The notes: a model not told the origin generated them from the sequence alone. A stretch of DNA of 64,000 nucleotides from Streptomyces caeruleatus (GCF_001514235.1 NZ_KQ948927.1:522449-586448), one strand, 5' to 3'. Positions 1 through 8,653 are shown, counted from the stretch's first letter. Numbers and translations are program-made.

Positions 1-754
1 ACTCCCGCCCCGGAACGGGCAGTTCACGCCAGGCCGTGGCCCCGGTCGCGATCACGACCGCGTCGTAGCGCGAGCGCAGCTCGGCCGCCCCGATGTCCCG
101 CCCGACCGCCGTCGACGTACGGAACCTCGTCCCCTCGGCCCGCATCTGCTCGATCCGGCGCTCCAGATGGCGCTTCTCCATCTTGAACTCGGGGATGCCG
201 TACCGCATCAGCCCGCCGACCCGGTCGTCCTTCTCGAACACGGCGACCGTGTGGCCGGCCCGGGTCAGCTGCTGCGCCGCGGCGAGCCCGGTGGGCCCCG
301 ACCCGATCACCGCGACCGTCCGCCCGGAGAGCCGGTCCGGCGGCCGCGGCTGCGCGAAACCCTCCTCCCAGGCCCGGTCGGCGATGGCACACTCGACGTT
401 CTTGATGGTGACGGCCGGCTGATTGATCGCCAGCACACACCCCGCCTCGCACGGCGCCGGACACAACCGCCCCGTGAACTCGGGGAAATTGTTCGTCGCG
501 TGCAGCCGGTCGGCGGCCGCCCGCCAGTCCTCCCGTGACACCAGGTCGTTCCACTCGGGGATCAGATTGCCCAGCGGACAGGCGTCGTGGCAGAACGGTA
601 TGCCGCAGTCCATACAGCGGTCGGCCTGTTTGCTGACGATGGGCAGCAACGCCCCGGGGACGTACACCTCGTCCCAGTCCCCCACCCGCTCCTCGACGGG
701 CCGGCGCGGCCAGTCCTGGCGGGGGGTGGTCATGAAACCCTTGGGATCGGCCAT
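1..754 (-). CDS. gltD: glutamate synthase small subunit (3' part beyond window)
   Basis: This is the NADPH-glutamate synthase beta subunit, which passes electrons from NADPH through FAD and Fe-S clusters to the large subunit for glutamate synthesis. About 251 N-terminal residues are present and the rest lies outside the window. The ferredoxin-like N-terminus shows the expected cysteines: C47, C50, C55 and C59 in CMDCGIPFCHDACP, then C98, C102 and C106 in CPAPCEAGC. The FAD-binding GxGxxG of the form VIGSGPTGLAAAQQL follows near residue 148. The ATG start has a good ribosome site (GAGGAAG). In the family gltB normally lies immediately upstream; here the upstream neighbour is a DUF1772 gene, so this copy is either uncoupled from gltB or a paralogue. 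The identification is firm. Confidence 0.95.
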   Translation of the reverse strand, partial: MADPKGFMTTPRQDWPRRPVEERVGDWDEVYVPGALLPIVSKQADRCMDCGIPFCHDACPLGNLIPEWNDLVSREDWRAAADRLHATNNFPEFTGRLCPAPCEAGCVLAINQPAVTIKNVECAIADRAWEEGFAQPRPPDRLSGRTVAVIGSGPTGLAAAQQLTRAGHTVAVFEKDDRVGGLMRYGIPEFKMEKRHLERRIEQMRAEGTRFRTSTAVGRDIGAAELRSRYDAVVIATGATAWRELPVPGRE

Positions 755-853
755 GGCCGTCTTCCTCGCGTGCGCGTGTGACGTGCTGGAGCCGTGCGTC
801 AGCGGGCCGCACTCCTTTGGCCACGATACGTCCCACCGGCCGCCCGCGCAGAG

Positions 854-902
854 CGGCGGAGAGGCACCGGCCAGGCCCGGCGGAGAGGTCACCGGCCAGG
901 TC
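854..902. repeat. 24-25 bp tandem duplication between gltD and DUF1772 gene
   Basis: Two adjacent near-identical units (854-877 and 878-902) share the core CGGCGGAGAGG followed by CACCGGCCAGG. They sit between the gltD start and the stop of the DUF1772 gene. The second unit contains the end of that gene. This may be slippage; no function is evident. Confidence 0.55.
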
Positions 903-1380
903 AGCTGAGGGCCAGCACGTACGACACCGCGGCGGCGGCCGAGGCGACCGTACGTATGTGGTTCCACATGGTCCACTCGCGCACATACGTCGGCCAGTAG
1001 TCCGCCGCCTCCTGAGTGCCCGCCTCCAGCTTGGCCAGCGCCTCGTTGCGGGGCACGTTCGCCACCATGGTCACCCCGAACGAGCCGAACAGATACAGCG
1101 CGCTGCCCAGCAGCAGTTCCACCGTGCCCTGGTCCGGCCAGAGCACGAACGTCACCACGGCGATCACCGCGCACAGCACCGCCGTCCCGAGGAACACCAG
1201 CATGAACGCCGGCATCAACGCGGTCACATTGATCGCCTTCATCGCCGCGACACCCTGCGCGGGCGGCAGCGCGGCGAGCCCGCGCGTCACGAAGGTCGAG
1301 AAGGCGCAGAAGACCCCGGCCACGAGGCCGGTCCCGACCACTCCGATCACGACCAGGACGAAGTACGGCCCATCGATCAT
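901..1380 (-). CDS. DUF1772 (anthrone-oxygenase-like) membrane protein
   Basis: A 159-residue integral membrane protein with four predicted hydrophobic helices: YFVLVVIGVVGTGLVAGVF, then the segment around NVTALMPAFMLVFLGTAVL, a further pair, and the C-terminal ASAAAAVSYVLAL. The family signature NVPRNEALA lies between helices 3 and 4. DUF1772 proteins include fungal anthrone oxygenase relatives, but bacterial members are mostly uncharacterised, so no reaction is assigned. The ATG at 1380 begins directly before the first helix; a GGGAG ribosome site lies 11 nt upstream. It is transcribed toward gltD. Confidence 0.8.
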   Translation of the reverse strand: MIDGPYFVLVVIGVVGTGLVAGVFCAFSTFVTRGLAALPPAQGVAAMKAINVTALMPAFMLVFLGTAVLCAVIAVVTFVLWPDQGTVELLLGSALYLFGSFGVTMVANVPRNEALAKLEAGTQEAADYWPTYVREWTMWNHIRTVASAAAAVSYVLALS

Positions 1381-1557
1381 GTCAACGTCAACTCCCGCAT
1401 CCCGCCGAGCCTCTGCCCGGCCCCATCCGTCACCACAAGTCAAACCCTGGACGAGTACGTCGACCATCGCCGAGCGGCGCCGGCACATGTGTGAGCGTCC
1501 AGGGGGAGGAAGCGGCCGGCGAAACGGCGATGGGTGACGACGACCGTTCGGCCGCCG

Positions 1558-2253
1558 TCAGCCCACCTCCGACACCTCCGCCCGCCACGCCCGCAACGTC
1601 GTCTCCACGGCCGCCGTGATCCGCCGCCGCGCCTCGTGTCGAGGAACGCCGCTCATCAGCAACTGGTCGTACGGCGTGTCCATGTGCCGTACGGACGCCA
1701 CGACCGCCGAGGTCACCGCCCCCTCCGACAACGCCCGCCCCGCCGCACTCCGCCCCACCCGTCCGCTGCCCCGCACCGACGCGTGCGCGGCGATCTCCCG
1801 CGCCCGCTCCGCCGGACACCCCGGGAACAGCCGGCGTATCTCCGCCGCGAACGCCCCAGCGAACCGCACGTCCTCCCGTGCCCGCCGCCGCGCGTCCCGC
1901 GCCCGGCGCCGCCGCCGGGCCTCCGCGTCCGCCAGGCACCGCTGCTCCGCCCGGGTGAGCCCCGCCTCCTCCACGAGGACGCCCTGCCGCTCGTAACGGC
2001 CCCGGCGCCGGTTGAACCGCACGACCACCGCCGACAGCGCACTCTCCTCCCGCGACCGCCGGGTCAACGCCGTGTCGCCGCGCGGCAGGAACACCAGATG
2101 CCCGAGGTCCGCGCAGTCGAGGCACCGCGGCGCACCGTCCTCCAGCACGAGCATCTGCAACGGTCCCGCATGGCAATCCCCGCAGTGCCGCCGCCGGAGG
2201 GGTTGGATGACGACAAGGCCGGTACAGGGCGGGGGAGTTGCGAGAGGTGCCAT
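1558..2253 (-). CDS. DUF2293 domain protein
   Basis: A 231-residue protein. The N-terminus has a possible zinc knuckle: CGDCHAGPL followed by CLDCADLGHLVF. A very arginine-rich helical segment follows (ARRRRRARDARRRARED, about residues 115-131). The C-terminal half matches the DUF2293 pattern FPGCPAERAREIAAHAS. A role with RNA or DNA is suggested only by the charge and the two CxxC pairs. The start is the ATG at 2253; a purine-rich GGAGGGG stretch is 12 nt upstream. It is divergent from the uridine-kinase-like gene. Confidence 0.75.
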   Translation of the reverse strand: MAPLATPPPCTGLVVIQPLRRRHCGDCHAGPLQMLVLEDGAPRCLDCADLGHLVFLPRGDTALTRRSREESALSAVVVRFNRRRGRYERQGVLVEEAGLTRAEQRCLADAEARRRRRARDARRRAREDVRFAGAFAAEIRRLFPGCPAERAREIAAHASVRGSGRVGRSAAGRALSEGAVTSAVVASVRHMDTPYDQLLMSGVPRHEARRRITAAVETTLRAWRAEVSEVG

Positions 2254-2400
2254 AGGGGGTTCATTCCCCTCCGGGCGGGTCCGGGGAACTATCCGGCGAG
2301 GGCCGGAACGCCGTCTGACCAGGCCCGGGCAGCGGTTCGGCCGCACGGTGGACGCACCCCGAACGCCTCCCGGCCCGGAGCGGCGCCTCCCTGTCGCATC

Positions 2401-3042
2401 ATGGGGCGTGTGCGACTCGAAGCGATCACCTGGGAGCGGCTCGGCGACCTGCTGGCCGAGCGTCTGCTCGACCTGAAGCCGGCCGACGGCGGCCCCTGGC
2501 CCCGCGTCGCCTTCGACGGCGCCCCGGCCGCCCGCCCGGGAGACCTCGCCGAGCGGGTCGGGGAGGCACTGCGCATACGCGGCCGACCCTCGCTCACCGT
2601 CGACACCCAGGGCTTCCTGCGCCCGGCCTCGGTCCGCCTGGAGTACGGCCACCGGGACGTGGAGGCCTACTACGACGGCTGGTTCGACACCGGCGCCCTG
2701 TGGCGCGAGGTCTTCGGCCCCTTGGAGCCCGACGGCGACGGCCGCGTCCTGCCGGACCTCTGGGACCCGGCCACCGACCGGGCCACCCGCAGCCCCTACG
2801 TCCAACTCCCGCCCGGCGGCGTCCTGTTGCTGCACGGCCCCCTCCTGCTGCGTCACTGGTTCCCCTTCGACCTGACCGTCCACGTCCTCCTCTCACCCGG
2901 CGCCCTGCGCCGCCGCACTCCCGAGACCGAGCACTGGACCCTGCCCGCCTTCGAGCGCTACGACCAGGAGACCGATCCGGCCGCCACGGCGGACGTCCTG
3001 GTGCGCGCCGACGACCCGCGGCACCCGGCATGGAGCGGTTGA
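2401..3042 (+). CDS. uridine-kinase-like protein with degenerate P-loop
   Basis: A 213-residue protein resembling the actinobacterial uridine kinase family in its middle and end: TVDTQGFLRPASVRLEYG, DVEAYYDGWFDTGAL, LPDLWDPATDRATR, the lid-like GVLLLHGPLLL, and a C-terminal half with VHVLLSP. The position that normally holds the nucleotide-binding GxxGxGKS reads VAFDGAPAARPGD, with no lysine-serine pair, so kinase activity is doubtful. The ATG at 2401 is chosen; a GTG at 2410 is an alternative, and neither has a convincing ribosome site. It is divergent from the DUF2293 gene. Confidence 0.7.
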   Translation: MGRVRLEAITWERLGDLLAERLLDLKPADGGPWPRVAFDGAPAARPGDLAERVGEALRIRGRPSLTVDTQGFLRPASVRLEYGHRDVEAYYDGWFDTGALWREVFGPLEPDGDGRVLPDLWDPATDRATRSPYVQLPPGGVLLLHGPLLLRHWFPFDLTVHVLLSPGALRRRTPETEHWTLPAFERYDQETDPAATADVLVRADDPRHPAWSG

Positions 3043-3098
3043 TCCTTGATCCGCCAAATCCCTTTTATATGCGCGTGCATTTAACTACTCTGGGCGTC

Positions 3099-3512
3099 AT
3101 GACGACCTCCACGGGTGATCCGATCTCCTTCGACGACTCCGTCCGCTCCCTGCTCGACGCCAAGAACTTCGCCAGCGTGGCCACGCTCGGCCCCGACGGC
3201 GCCCCACAGAACTCGGTGGTCTGGATCAAACGCGAGGGCGACACCGTGCTCTTCTCCTCCGTCGACGCCCGCCAGAAGGTGCGCAACCTCCGCCGCGACC
3301 CCCGCATCAGCGTCTCGGTCTACGACCTCGCCAACCCCTACTCCTCCGTCGAGATCCGCGGCACCGCCGAGATCGTCCCGGACGAGTCCAAGCGCCTGCC
3401 GTTCGAGCTCTCCCACAAGTACCTCGGCATCGACCCGCCCGCCGAAAAGGAGGACGAGACCCGGGTGATCATCCGTGTCCTCCCACGGAAGATCGTGCGC
3501 TTCGCCGCCTGA
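3099..3512 (+). CDS. PPOX-class (F420/FMN-dependent) oxidoreductase
   Basis: A 137-residue split-barrel protein of the pyridoxamine-5'-phosphate-oxidase fold. Typical features are FASVATLGPDGAPQNSVVWI near the N-terminus, then TVLFSSVDARQKVRNLRRDPRISVSVYDL, and RGTAEIVPDES. This layout is that of the actinobacterial F420-dependent TIGR03618-like reductases; the substrate cannot be read from sequence. The ATG at 3099 follows an AT-rich stretch (3058-3088) unusual for this genome, which probably holds the promoter. The ribosome site is weak, so a short leader or leaderless start is possible. Confidence 0.85.
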   Translation: MTTSTGDPISFDDSVRSLLDAKNFASVATLGPDGAPQNSVVWIKREGDTVLFSSVDARQKVRNLRRDPRISVSVYDLANPYSSVEIRGTAEIVPDESKRLPFELSHKYLGIDPPAEKEDETRVIIRVLPRKIVRFAA

Positions 3513-3667
3513 TCGCCGCCCGCCGCCGGGGCGGTCAGGTCGGTGGCCGGTAGGCGTCACCGCTCGGTTCGGGGTGCGTCGGCCGGGTTGCGCGGCGAGA
3601 ATGAAGGGCGCCGGGACTAGCGGTGCGTCCTGCGCCGCGCCGGCCGTCCGGCATCGGGAGGTACTTC

Positions 3668-4105
3668 ATGACCACTGCCGGAGACATCATGCACCGTGGT
3701 GCCCAGTGGATCCCGGCCCACGAGACCCTGGACCGCGCCGCTCAGCTGATGCGCGAGCTGGGCGTCGGAGCCCTGCCCATCAGCGACGAGAACGAGCGGC
3801 TCTGCGGCATTCTCACCGACCGCGACATCGTCATCGGCTGCGTGGCCATGGGCCGCGACCCGAGCAAGGTCACCGCCGGCGAGATGGCCCAGGGCACCCC
3901 GCGCTGGATCGAGGCGAACGCCGACATCAGCGACGTGCTCCGGGAGATGAAGGAGCACCAGATCCGCCGGCTCCCCGTGATCGAGAACAAGCGCCTGGTC
4001 GGCATGATCAGCGAGGCCGATCTGGCACTGAACCTGAGGGAGAACGAGATCGGTCAGTGGGCCGAGAGCGTCTACGCCAGGACCGGGGCGCCGACGACGC
4101 ACTGA
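3668..4105 (+). CDS. tandem CBS-domain protein
   Basis: A 145-residue stand-alone CBS pair of the hypoxic-response-protein-1 type. The first CBS motif runs about residues 5-60 (GVGALPISDENERLCGILTDRDIV). The second runs about 72-128 (HQIRRLPVIENKRLVGMISEADLA). Such pairs bind adenine nucleotides and act as energy or redox sensors; the partner is unknown. The start is set by GGGAGG seven nucleotides before the ATG. It converges on corA with a hairpin between the two. Confidence 0.88.
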   Translation: MTTAGDIMHRGAQWIPAHETLDRAAQLMRELGVGALPISDENERLCGILTDRDIVIGCVAMGRDPSKVTAGEMAQGTPRWIEANADISDVLREMKEHQIRRLPVIENKRLVGMISEADLALNLRENEIGQWAESVYARTGAPTTH

Positions 4106-4155
4106 CCAGGCGACCGGCTCTCACCGCTCACTCCTTTCACTCCTTCTGCCGTCCT

Positions 4156-4178
4156 CGTCCGGCTCACCGTGCCGGACG
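4156..4178. terminator. hairpin between convergent CBS and corA genes
   Basis: Perfect 8-bp stem CGTCCGGC / GCCGGACG with a 7-nt loop, in the short gap between two converging genes. It is likely a shared terminator. There is no T-run, as is common in this genome. Confidence 0.5.
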
Positions 4179-4207
4179 GGGGCGTACCGACGTCCCCGCA
4201 GGCCGTG

Positions 4208-5335
4208 TCAGAGCCATCCGTTGCGCCGGAAGCCGCGGTACAGCACCACGCACGCGACGGATATCACGCCCAGAACCAATGGATATCCGAACGTCCAGCG
4301 CAGCTCCGGCATGTGCTCGAAGTTCATCCCGTACACCCCGCACACCATCGTCGGCACGGCGATGATCGCGGCCCACGCCGTGATCTTCCGCATGTCCTCG
4401 TTCTGCGAGACGGTGACCTGTGCCAGGTGCGCCTGAAGGATCGAGTTCAGCAGTTCGTCGAAGGCGAATATCTGCTCCTTGGCGCGCAGCAGATGGTCCG
4501 AGACGTCGCGGAAGTAGGCCTGTATCTCCGGCTCGACCACCCGGATGGGGGCCGTGGCCAGCTCCTCCAGGGGGCGGCTCAGCGGAACCACGGCCCGCTT
4601 CAGCTCCAGCAGTTCCCGCTTGAGCTGGTAGATCCGCCCTGGATCGGCCCGCGCGCCGTTCTCCGCGAACACGTCCGTCTCGACCTCGTCTATGTCCTCC
4701 TGCACCGAGTCGATGACGTTCAGATAGTCGTCGACGACATGGTCCGCGATGGCGTGCAGTACCGCCGCGGGTCCCTTGCAGAGCTGCTCGGGGCTCGACT
4801 CCAGCTCCTCACGCAACGGACCCAGCGAGCCGTGCCGTCCGTGCCGCACCGTGATCACGAAGTCCTGGCCGACGAACACCATGATCTCGCCGGTGTTCAC
4901 GACCTCGCTGGTCGCCGTGAGCTCCTCGTGCTCGACGTAGCAGACGGTCTTGAACACCGCGAACAGCGTCTGGTCGTAGCGCTCCAGCTTCGGGCGCTGA
5001 TGTGCTTCGACCGCGTCCTCGACCGCCAGCGGATGCAGGGTGAACAGCTCCGCGATGCCCGCGAACTCCTGGTCCGTGGGCTCATGGAGGCCGAGCCAGA
5101 CGAATCCGGCACCGCGCTTGCGCACCCGCTGGACGACGTCGACCAGATCACCGCTCTCCGGGACCCGCACACCGTCCCGGTAGGTCACGCAGTTCACCAC
5201 CGAGGAGCCCAGCGGGGACCGGGCGGGGTGACTGAGGTCGACGCGAGGGCGCCGTCGAGCCAGCCGTGCCACCTTGCGGAGGCCACCGACCCTGCCGAGG
5301 CCCGTGACCTTCCGCAGATTCCCTGCCATGGACAT
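4208..5335 (-). CDS. corA: CorA-family Mg2+/Co2+ channel
   Basis: A 375-residue CorA channel. A long cytoplasmic domain ends in a helical stalk (LRAKEQIFAFDELLNSILQ). Two C-terminal membrane helices follow, with the diagnostic YGMNF at about residues 335-339 after the first helix. The second helix leads into a basic cytoplasmic tail (YRGFRRNGWL). The family forms pentamers that carry Mg2+ inward. The ATG at 5335 is preferred because AAGGAG lies six nucleotides upstream; an in-frame ATG at 5329 is the alternative. The N-terminal 35 residues are arginine-rich and unlike the E. coli protein. Confidence 0.93.
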   Translation of the reverse strand: MSMAGNLRKVTGLGRVGGLRKVARLARRRPRVDLSHPARSPLGSSVVNCVTYRDGVRVPESGDLVDVVQRVRKRGAGFVWLGLHEPTDQEFAGIAELFTLHPLAVEDAVEAHQRPKLERYDQTLFAVFKTVCYVEHEELTATSEVVNTGEIMVFVGQDFVITVRHGRHGSLGPLREELESSPEQLCKGPAAVLHAIADHVVDDYLNVIDSVQEDIDEVETDVFAENGARADPGRIYQLKRELLELKRAVVPLSRPLEELATAPIRVVEPEIQAYFRDVSDHLLRAKEQIFAFDELLNSILQAHLAQVTVSQNEDMRKITAWAAIIAVPTMVCGVYGMNFEHMPELRWTFGYPLVLGVISVACVVLYRGFRRNGWL

Positions 5336-5500
5336 CTGGATCTCCTTGCGTGGATCTCCCCTTGACGACCGGCTCACCTCCGAGGCGCTTCAGCCCCTCG
5401 GCTCGCTCACCGTGCGTCGCTTTCTGTGCCGTGGCCGCAAGTTTGCCAGCTGGGCGTGAGAGGTGGGTAAGCCTGTGGGAGCAGGAGGTTCCGCTTGGTT

Positions 5501-5549
5501 CCCGGCTGTGGACAAAGGGGCTAGGTGCCCGGCTGTGGACAATGGGGCT
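5501..5549. promoter_or_regulatory. two exact DnaA boxes in a 22-bp direct repeat
   Basis: Within the 315-bp gap 5336-5650, a 22-bp unit is repeated with one mismatch (5501-5522 and 5528-5549). Each copy contains TGTGGACAA (5507-5515 and 5534-5542), the exact complement of the consensus DnaA box TTGTCCACA, in the same orientation and 27 bp apart. No dnaA, dnaN or other origin gene is near, so this is a non-origin DnaA cluster or a regulatory site for the methyltransferase gene. The rest of the gap shows only the leaders of corA and the methyltransferase. Confidence 0.65.
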
Positions 5550-5650
5550 GCGCGCCCGTCGCGGTTGGGAGGGCGCCCGTACGAGTTTCAGGGCCGCCCC
5601 GCCGAGCGTCGCCCCGTCCGGACGAGCCGGACAACTGGGATGATCGCATC

Positions 5651-6463
5651 ATGACGCGAACCCACGGCTATCTCCTCGACAACCGGCAGGCCGAGGCGGG
5701 CGAGCGCTTCGACGCCTTCGCCGCTCTCTTCGACCCCACGACCTTCCGGCATCTCGAACGGCTTGGCGTCGGACCAGGCTGGCGCTGCTGGGAGGTCGGC
5801 GCCGGCGGCACCTCGGTGGTGTCCTGGCTGGCCAAGAAGGTCGGCCCGACGGGACGGGTCGTCGCGACCGACATCGACACCTCGCTGCTCACCGCGGCCG
5901 CCCGCCCGCCGGTCGAGGTCCGCGTCCACGACGTGGCCGCCGACGAGCCGCCGGGGGAGGGGTTCGACCTGGTCCACGCCCGGCTCGTACTCGTCCATGT
6001 GCCGGACCGCGAACGGGCGTTGCGCTCGATGATCGAGGCCCTGCGCCCCGGCGGCCGGCTTCTGATCGAGGACGCCGACCCCGCACTGCAGCCCCTGCTC
6101 TGCCCCGACGAGTTCGGCCCCGAGCAGCAGCTGGCGAACCGCCTCCGCCAGGGCTTCCGCAAACTGCTCGCCGACCGCGGCGCCGATCTCTCCTACGGCC
6201 GCAGACTCCCGCGCCTGCTCCGTGAGGCGGGTCTGCACCGGGTGGAGGCCGACGCGTACTTCCCGCTCACCTCACCCGCCTGCACCGCGCTGGAGTCCGC
6301 CACCGTCCGGCAGATCCGCGATCAGCTCGTCACCGAAGGCATCGCCACCGACCAGGAGATCGACCGCCACCTCACCAACGTCGCCGCCGGCGACATGGAC
6401 CTGGCCACCGCTCCGATGATCTCGGTGTGGGGCCGCAAGGCACCGGAGGAGAGCGGGAGCTGA
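5651..6463 (+). CDS. class I SAM-dependent methyltransferase
   Basis: A 270-residue methyltransferase. The SAM-binding motif I is GWRCWEVGAGGTSVVSWLA (about residues 41-59). An acidic motif II follows in RVVATDIDTSLL, and motif III is FDLVHARLVLVHVPDRERALRSM. The closing C-terminal domain contains SVWGRKA. The substrate is not recognisable; similar proteins are annotated generically in Streptomyces. The ATG at 5651 follows a DnaA-box repeat; no clear ribosome site is seen. It converges on the PfkB kinase gene. Confidence 0.85.
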   Translation: MTRTHGYLLDNRQAEAGERFDAFAALFDPTTFRHLERLGVGPGWRCWEVGAGGTSVVSWLAKKVGPTGRVVATDIDTSLLTAAARPPVEVRVHDVAADEPPGEGFDLVHARLVLVHVPDRERALRSMIEALRPGGRLLIEDADPALQPLLCPDEFGPEQQLANRLRQGFRKLLADRGADLSYGRRLPRLLREAGLHRVEADAYFPLTSPACTALESATVRQIRDQLVTEGIATDQEIDRHLTNVAAGDMDLATAPMISVWGRKAPEESGS

Positions 6464-6566
6464 CGTAGTTTCAGCCAAGGTCCGCGCCGCGGCCGACGCC
6501 ATCTCTACGGCTGCTGCCGCCGTTCGCTTCTGGACGCTGCCGCTGCTGTCCTCCCGGCTGCCGCTG

Positions 6567-7649
6567 TCACTCCGGTGCGGGCGGCCTTCCACCCACCCGT
6601 GCCACCGCCAGCGCACCCGCCCGACACCCCTCCCGCACCGCGTCCTCGGGTCGGGCGCCCGTGAGCAGGGTCGCGAGAAAGGCCCCGCTGAAGGCGTCAC
6701 CCGCCCCGGTCGTGTCCCTCGGCGCCGTCGGCACGGCCGGGACATGGGCGCGCACCGTGCCCGACCGGGCCACCAGAGCACCGTCGGCCCCCTGCTTGGC
6801 GATCACCAGCGGGACATGGCGGCTCAACTTGGCCGCAGCGTCCGTCGCATCGGGCAGCCCCGTCAGCAGACACGCCTCGTCCCGGCTCGGCAGCAGGACG
6901 TCCAAGCCCTCCACCAACGCCAGGAAACGATCCACGCCCAGCTCCACCAGGAAGCCCGCCGACGCCGGATCCATGCTCACCGGCACGCCACGCGCGCGTG
7001 CGGACGCCAGCGCCCTCGCCACCAGGGCCCGGCTCGCCTCGGAGAACAGCAGATAGCCCGACAGGTGGAGCCATCCGACGCCGTCGAGCAACGCGTCCGA
7101 CCAGTCACCGGGGTCCAGCCGCGTGGCCGCCCCGCTGTCGGTGAGGAACGTCCGCTCGGCGGCGGCGCCCGTGTCGACCAGGCAGATCACCGTCCCGGTC
7201 GGCGCCTGCGGATCGACGACTAGAAGGGGCTCCACTCCGCTCGCGGTCAGCTCCCGCTCGTGCCACGCGGCCGCGTCCGCTCCTACGCGCCCCAGCAGCC
7301 GCACCTCCTCAGCACCCCAACGGGCCGCCCAGCAGGCCACGTTGGCGCCCGCGCCACCTGGCATCGTCCGGATGGCCGCCGCCGTGTCCGTACCCGAGGC
7401 GAGCGGGCCTCGGTGGCGAGCGATGACGTCCGTGACCACGTCACCGACGACCAGGAGCGCGCCGGCGCGCGCGAGGGCGGGGGTGGGCTCGGTGGTCTGG
7501 GTGGTCTGGGTGGTTTGGGCGGGCTTGGCGGTCGGTGTGGGCTCGGCGGGGGCGGCGGGCCGGACGGTCGGGGCGGGCCGGACGCAAGGGGAGGGCACGT
7601 TCCCCTCCGCGCCCTGCCCGGTCCCGGTCCCGTCCCCCGGCTCGTTCAC
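6567..7649 (-). CDS. PfkB-family carbohydrate kinase, probable pseudouridine kinase
   Basis: A 360-residue ribokinase-family kinase. The catalytic core starts near residue 63 (ALLVVGDVVTDVIARH). It carries the substrate-loop glycines PGGAGANVACWAARWG and the C-terminal signature DTTGAGDAFSGAFLA with the catalytic aspartate. The GTG start overlaps the psuG stop by 4 bp (GTGA). In psuG operons this kinase (PsuK) phosphorylates pseudouridine before PsuG cleaves it, so that role is inferred from context. The first 60 residues are an unusual low-complexity tail rich in P, A and T, with TTQTTQTTEP. It may be real or could shift the true start downstream. Confidence 0.85.
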   Translation of the reverse strand: MNEPGDGTGTGQGAEGNVPSPCVRPAPTVRPAAPAEPTPTAKPAQTTQTTQTTEPTPALARAGALLVVGDVVTDVIARHRGPLASGTDTAAAIRTMPGGAGANVACWAARWGAEEVRLLGRVGADAAAWHERELTASGVEPLLVVDPQAPTGTVICLVDTGAAAERTFLTDSGAATRLDPGDWSDALLDGVGWLHLSGYLLFSEASRALVARALASARARGVPVSMDPASAGFLVELGVDRFLALVEGLDVLLPSRDEACLLTGLPDATDAAAKLSRHVPLVIAKQGADGALVARSGTVRAHVPAVPTAPRDTTGAGDAFSGAFLATLLTGARPEDAVREGCRAGALAVARVGGRPPAPE

Positions 7650-8554
7650 GCCCTGGCCCAGGCCGCCGCGATCCGCCCCGCCAGCCGTACGTTGCCGCGT
7701 ACCGCCGCGAGATTGGCGCTCAGCGAGGCACCGTCCGTGTGCCGCACCAAGTAGTCCAGCAGGAACGGTGTGACAGCCTGACCGGTGACGCCCTGCTCCT
7801 CGCACGCGTGCAGCGCGTCGGCGAGCACACGCGCGTGCAGCTCGGGATCCAGCTGTTCCGCCTCCGGCGCCGGATTGGCGACGATCAGCGCCGACTCCGG
7901 CCCGTCGAGCGCGTCCTGGGCGCGCATCACCCCGGCCACCTCCTCCGGCGACCGCAGCGTCCAGTCCACGGGGTGCCCGGAGTCGGAGAGGTAGAAGCCC
8001 GGGAAGCGTTCCGTGCGATATCCGGCGACCGCGACGCCCAGCGTCTCCAGCCGCTGGAGGGTCGCCGGGACATCCAGGATCGACTTGACGCCGGCGCACA
8101 CCACCGTGATCCGCGTGCGTGCCAGCAGCCCCAGGTCGGCCGACTCGTCCTGCGTCACCGTCCACTCCCGGTGCACACCGCCGAGCCCGCCCGTAGCGAA
8201 CACCCGTACGCCCCCGAGACTCGCCAGCAGAGCCGTCGCCGACACCGTGGTCGCCCCGCTCGCCCCGGAGGCCACCGCGAGCGGCAGATCCCGGTGCCCG
8301 AGCTTGCGGATCCCGTCCTCGTTCGCGATCCGCTCCAGCTGCTCCTTGTCCAGCCCGACATGGGGCCGCCCGTCCAGCACTGCGATCGTCGCCGGAACGG
8401 CGCCCTCCTGCCGCACGACGTCCTCCAGTTCCAGCGCCACCTGGAGATTGCGCGGGCGCGGCAACCCGTGCGCGATGATCGTGGACTCCAGGGCGACCAC
8501 GGGCCGACGCGCGTCAAGCGCCTCCCGTACCTCTTCCGACACCACCAGCACCAC
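7646..8554 (-). CDS. psuG: pseudouridine-5'-phosphate glycosidase
   Basis: A 302-residue PsuG. It splits pseudouridine 5'-phosphate into uracil and ribose 5-phosphate, the second step of pseudouridine catabolism. Recognisable blocks are VALESTIIAHGLPRPRN (N-terminal), GGVHREWTVTQDESADL, VCAGVKSILDVPATLQRLET and YLSDSGHPVDW. The length is typical. The start is the GTG at 8554 because GGAGG stands seven nucleotides upstream; an ATG at 8587 would only add a poor N-terminus. It is translationally coupled to the downstream kinase. Confidence 0.93.
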   Translation of the reverse strand: MVLVVSEEVREALDARRPVVALESTIIAHGLPRPRNLQVALELEDVVRQEGAVPATIAVLDGRPHVGLDKEQLERIANEDGIRKLGHRDLPLAVASGASGATTVSATALLASLGGVRVFATGGLGGVHREWTVTQDESADLGLLARTRITVVCAGVKSILDVPATLQRLETLGVAVAGYRTERFPGFYLSDSGHPVDWTLRSPEEVAGVMRAQDALDGPESALIVANPAPEAEQLDPELHARVLADALHACEEQGVTGQAVTPFLLDYLVRHTDGASLSANLAAVRGNVRLAGRIAAAWARA

Positions 8555-8653
8555 GCGCCTGCCTCCTGTCGCTCGGTCTTCCCTCATCTCTGGCGGGCGG
8601 CGCACCGGGTCAAACCCTTGCGGCCTGTGGGAGAGGACACCAGCCTTGAACGC

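Noticed and set aside
5501..5549. Replication origin
   Set aside because: Only two DnaA boxes, no AT-rich unwinding region and no dnaA/dnaN genes; Streptomyces origins have many boxes.
7490..7575. GGTGGTCTG-type repeats as a regulatory minisatellite
   Set aside because: They lie inside the coding region of the kinase N-terminus and read as an in-frame P/T/A-rich tail.
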